DNA from: Lentzea albidocapillata
GTDB lineage: Bacteria; Actinomycetota; Actinomycetes; Mycobacteriales; Pseudonocardiaceae
Assembly (NCBI RefSeq): GCF_000719115.1
Contig: NZ_JOEA01000013.1
Coordinates: forward strand, 186,001 to 250,000
Direction: 5' to 3'
DNA: 64,000 nucleotides
Numbering within the stretch: position 1 is the first letter of the stretch; each line of letters starts with the position of its first letter. Both the position numbers and the translations under genes were made by a program. Positions 63,323-64,000 of this stretch are shown here, in pieces. The notes beneath the pieces are model-generated. The model ran no database searches. It saw nothing but the letters and a program-made list of their open reading frames with translations, and had not been told where the DNA came from.

Positions 63323-64000
63323 GTGTCCGAGCCGAAGCCGTTGAACCCTACCGAGCAGGACGCTCTGGTTAAGCAGATCGGCCTGACTCTGATGCGGGCC
63401 GCACCAGAGGACTGGCGCAGTGTGATCGCGCAGTACCGCGCCACCGGCCGGTACTTCGAACTGGAGGCCGAACTCAAGCTGCAGGACGGATCCAAGCGCG
63501 CGTGGCAGGTGCCTCAAGAGGTGGCCTCGCTGTTCGCGCGCCTGCGGGCCGGCATGCACCGCGAGGGCCGGGGCAGCTGGACCAACGCCAGGTACCAGCT
63601 TGATCACCCCTCCAGCTACAACCTCGACTTCGACCGCGCGGAGCCGAGCTGGCAGACCCCGCCGCCCCAGCAGGCGTACGTCGACGAGATGCGGTTCTTC
63701 CCGCGTGTCGAGGAGAACATCCCGGACTGGCTGCGCCGCAGGATGAACCCGCCGACGCCGGTGTTCCGCACGGCTCGCGTGTTCGACGGCGCCGGACCGA
63801 ACGGCCGTCCGTCGGTCAACCGCCCGCCGGTGCCGGAGCCCGAGGTCGCGCCGCTGCTCACGTACCTGTCGAACGCGCCGGTCGCCGTGGCCGGGCGCGG
63901 CTTCGACAACGACGTGCTGCACCCGGACGCGCCGCCGGTCGTGCCGTCCGGGTTCCAGACGGACGGTGTGTGGATCTGGCCCGCCGGGGTCGCCTACTAC
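63323..64000 (+). CDS. YezG-like immunity-type protein, 3' end beyond window
   Basis: Open from GTG 63323 to the window end (226 codons, no stop). N-terminal ~140 residues resemble YezG-family folds: LTLMRAAPEDWRSVIAQYRATGRYFELEAEL, then PQEVASLFARLRAGMHREGRGSW and an FPRVEENIPDWL end. A Pro-rich linker follows and a second domain begins (FQTDGVWIWPAGVAYY). YezG proteins neutralise secreted nuclease toxins; here it appears fused to something else. Incomplete, so the call is tentative. Confidence 0.55.
   Translation, partial: MSEPKPLNPTEQDALVKQIGLTLMRAAPEDWRSVIAQYRATGRYFELEAELKLQDGSKRAWQVPQEVASLFARLRAGMHREGRGSWTNARYQLDHPSSYNLDFDRAEPSWQTPPPQQAYVDEMRFFPRVEENIPDWLRRRMNPPTPVFRTARVFDGAGPNGRPSVNRPPVPEPEVAPLLTYLSNAPVAVAGRGFDNDVLHPDAPPVVPSGFQTDGVWIWPAGVAYY

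Overview
The window is chromosomal DNA of very high G+C content from a sporulating, mycelial actinobacterium. Gene order and protein likeness point to Pseudonocardiaceae, probably Lentzea, Saccharothrix, Actinosynnema or a near relative (inference). The signs are a WhiD/WhiB3 protein, a BldM-type regulator, an SsgA-like protein, many GTG starts, and two long stretches that keep the gene order of Mycobacterium tuberculosis: groEL1-whiB3-Rv3415c-sigD-rsdA-Rv3412c-guaB2-guaB3-choD-guaA (1-19254), and Rv0948c chorismate mutase-uvrD1-Rv0950c-sucC-sucD-Rv0954-perM-purN-purH (37207-52045).

Layout. 1-9272: end of groEL1, whiD divergent from a MerR regulator with a B12-photoreceptor-like C-terminus, a BldM-like orphan response regulator, sigma-D and its membrane anti-sigma factor, then guaB2 and guaB3. 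9320-10190: a Phd/RelE-type toxin-antitoxin pair. 10224-15537: an oxidative operon-like run (ChoD-like GMC oxidase, metallo-beta-lactamase-fold protein, FAD monooxygenase, Tat-exported berberine-bridge-type oxidase), followed by an aldehyde dehydrogenase and guaA. 19257-21117: a two-gene cassette (DUF4365 PD-(D/E)XK-like protein plus an unrecognised partner) bracketed by perfect 38-bp direct repeats, each a complete terminator. 21130-24644: PspC-type membrane stress proteins and a NarL-family two-component system. 24637-36062: three Ser/Thr kinases and several single-pass proteins with low-complexity linkers, interrupted by a second toxin-antitoxin-like pair, an SsgA-like protein and a LysR/EamA pair. 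36127-37185: histone-deacetylase-family enzyme. 37207-52045: the Rv0948c-Rv0957-like block. Its chorismate mutase is preceded by a Phe/Tyr-rich leader peptide and a terminator that can be countered by an alternative pairing, which is a textbook ribosome-mediated attenuator. 52952-58683: a perfect LexA box followed by imuA', imuB, a 24-codon ORF and dnaE2, the SOS mutasome in one transcription unit. 58696-64000: a SUKH-like protein, three closely packed tRNA genes (Arg, Pro, Asn), a RibD-like reductase with a divergent TetR regulator, folD with its DUF3017 neighbour, a DMT transporter, and a partial YezG-like protein running off the end.

Functional themes are purine synthesis (guaB2, guaB3, guaA, purN, purH, folD), development and envelope stress signalling (whiD, bldM, sigD/rsdA, kinases, PspC system, ssgA-like), and SOS mutagenesis. 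The most likely undescribed systems are the DUF4365 cassette inside a duplicated terminator, the Phe attenuator of chorismate mutase, and the packed tRNA array beside orphan immunity-type genes. No rRNA, CRISPR array, transposase or integrase was seen.
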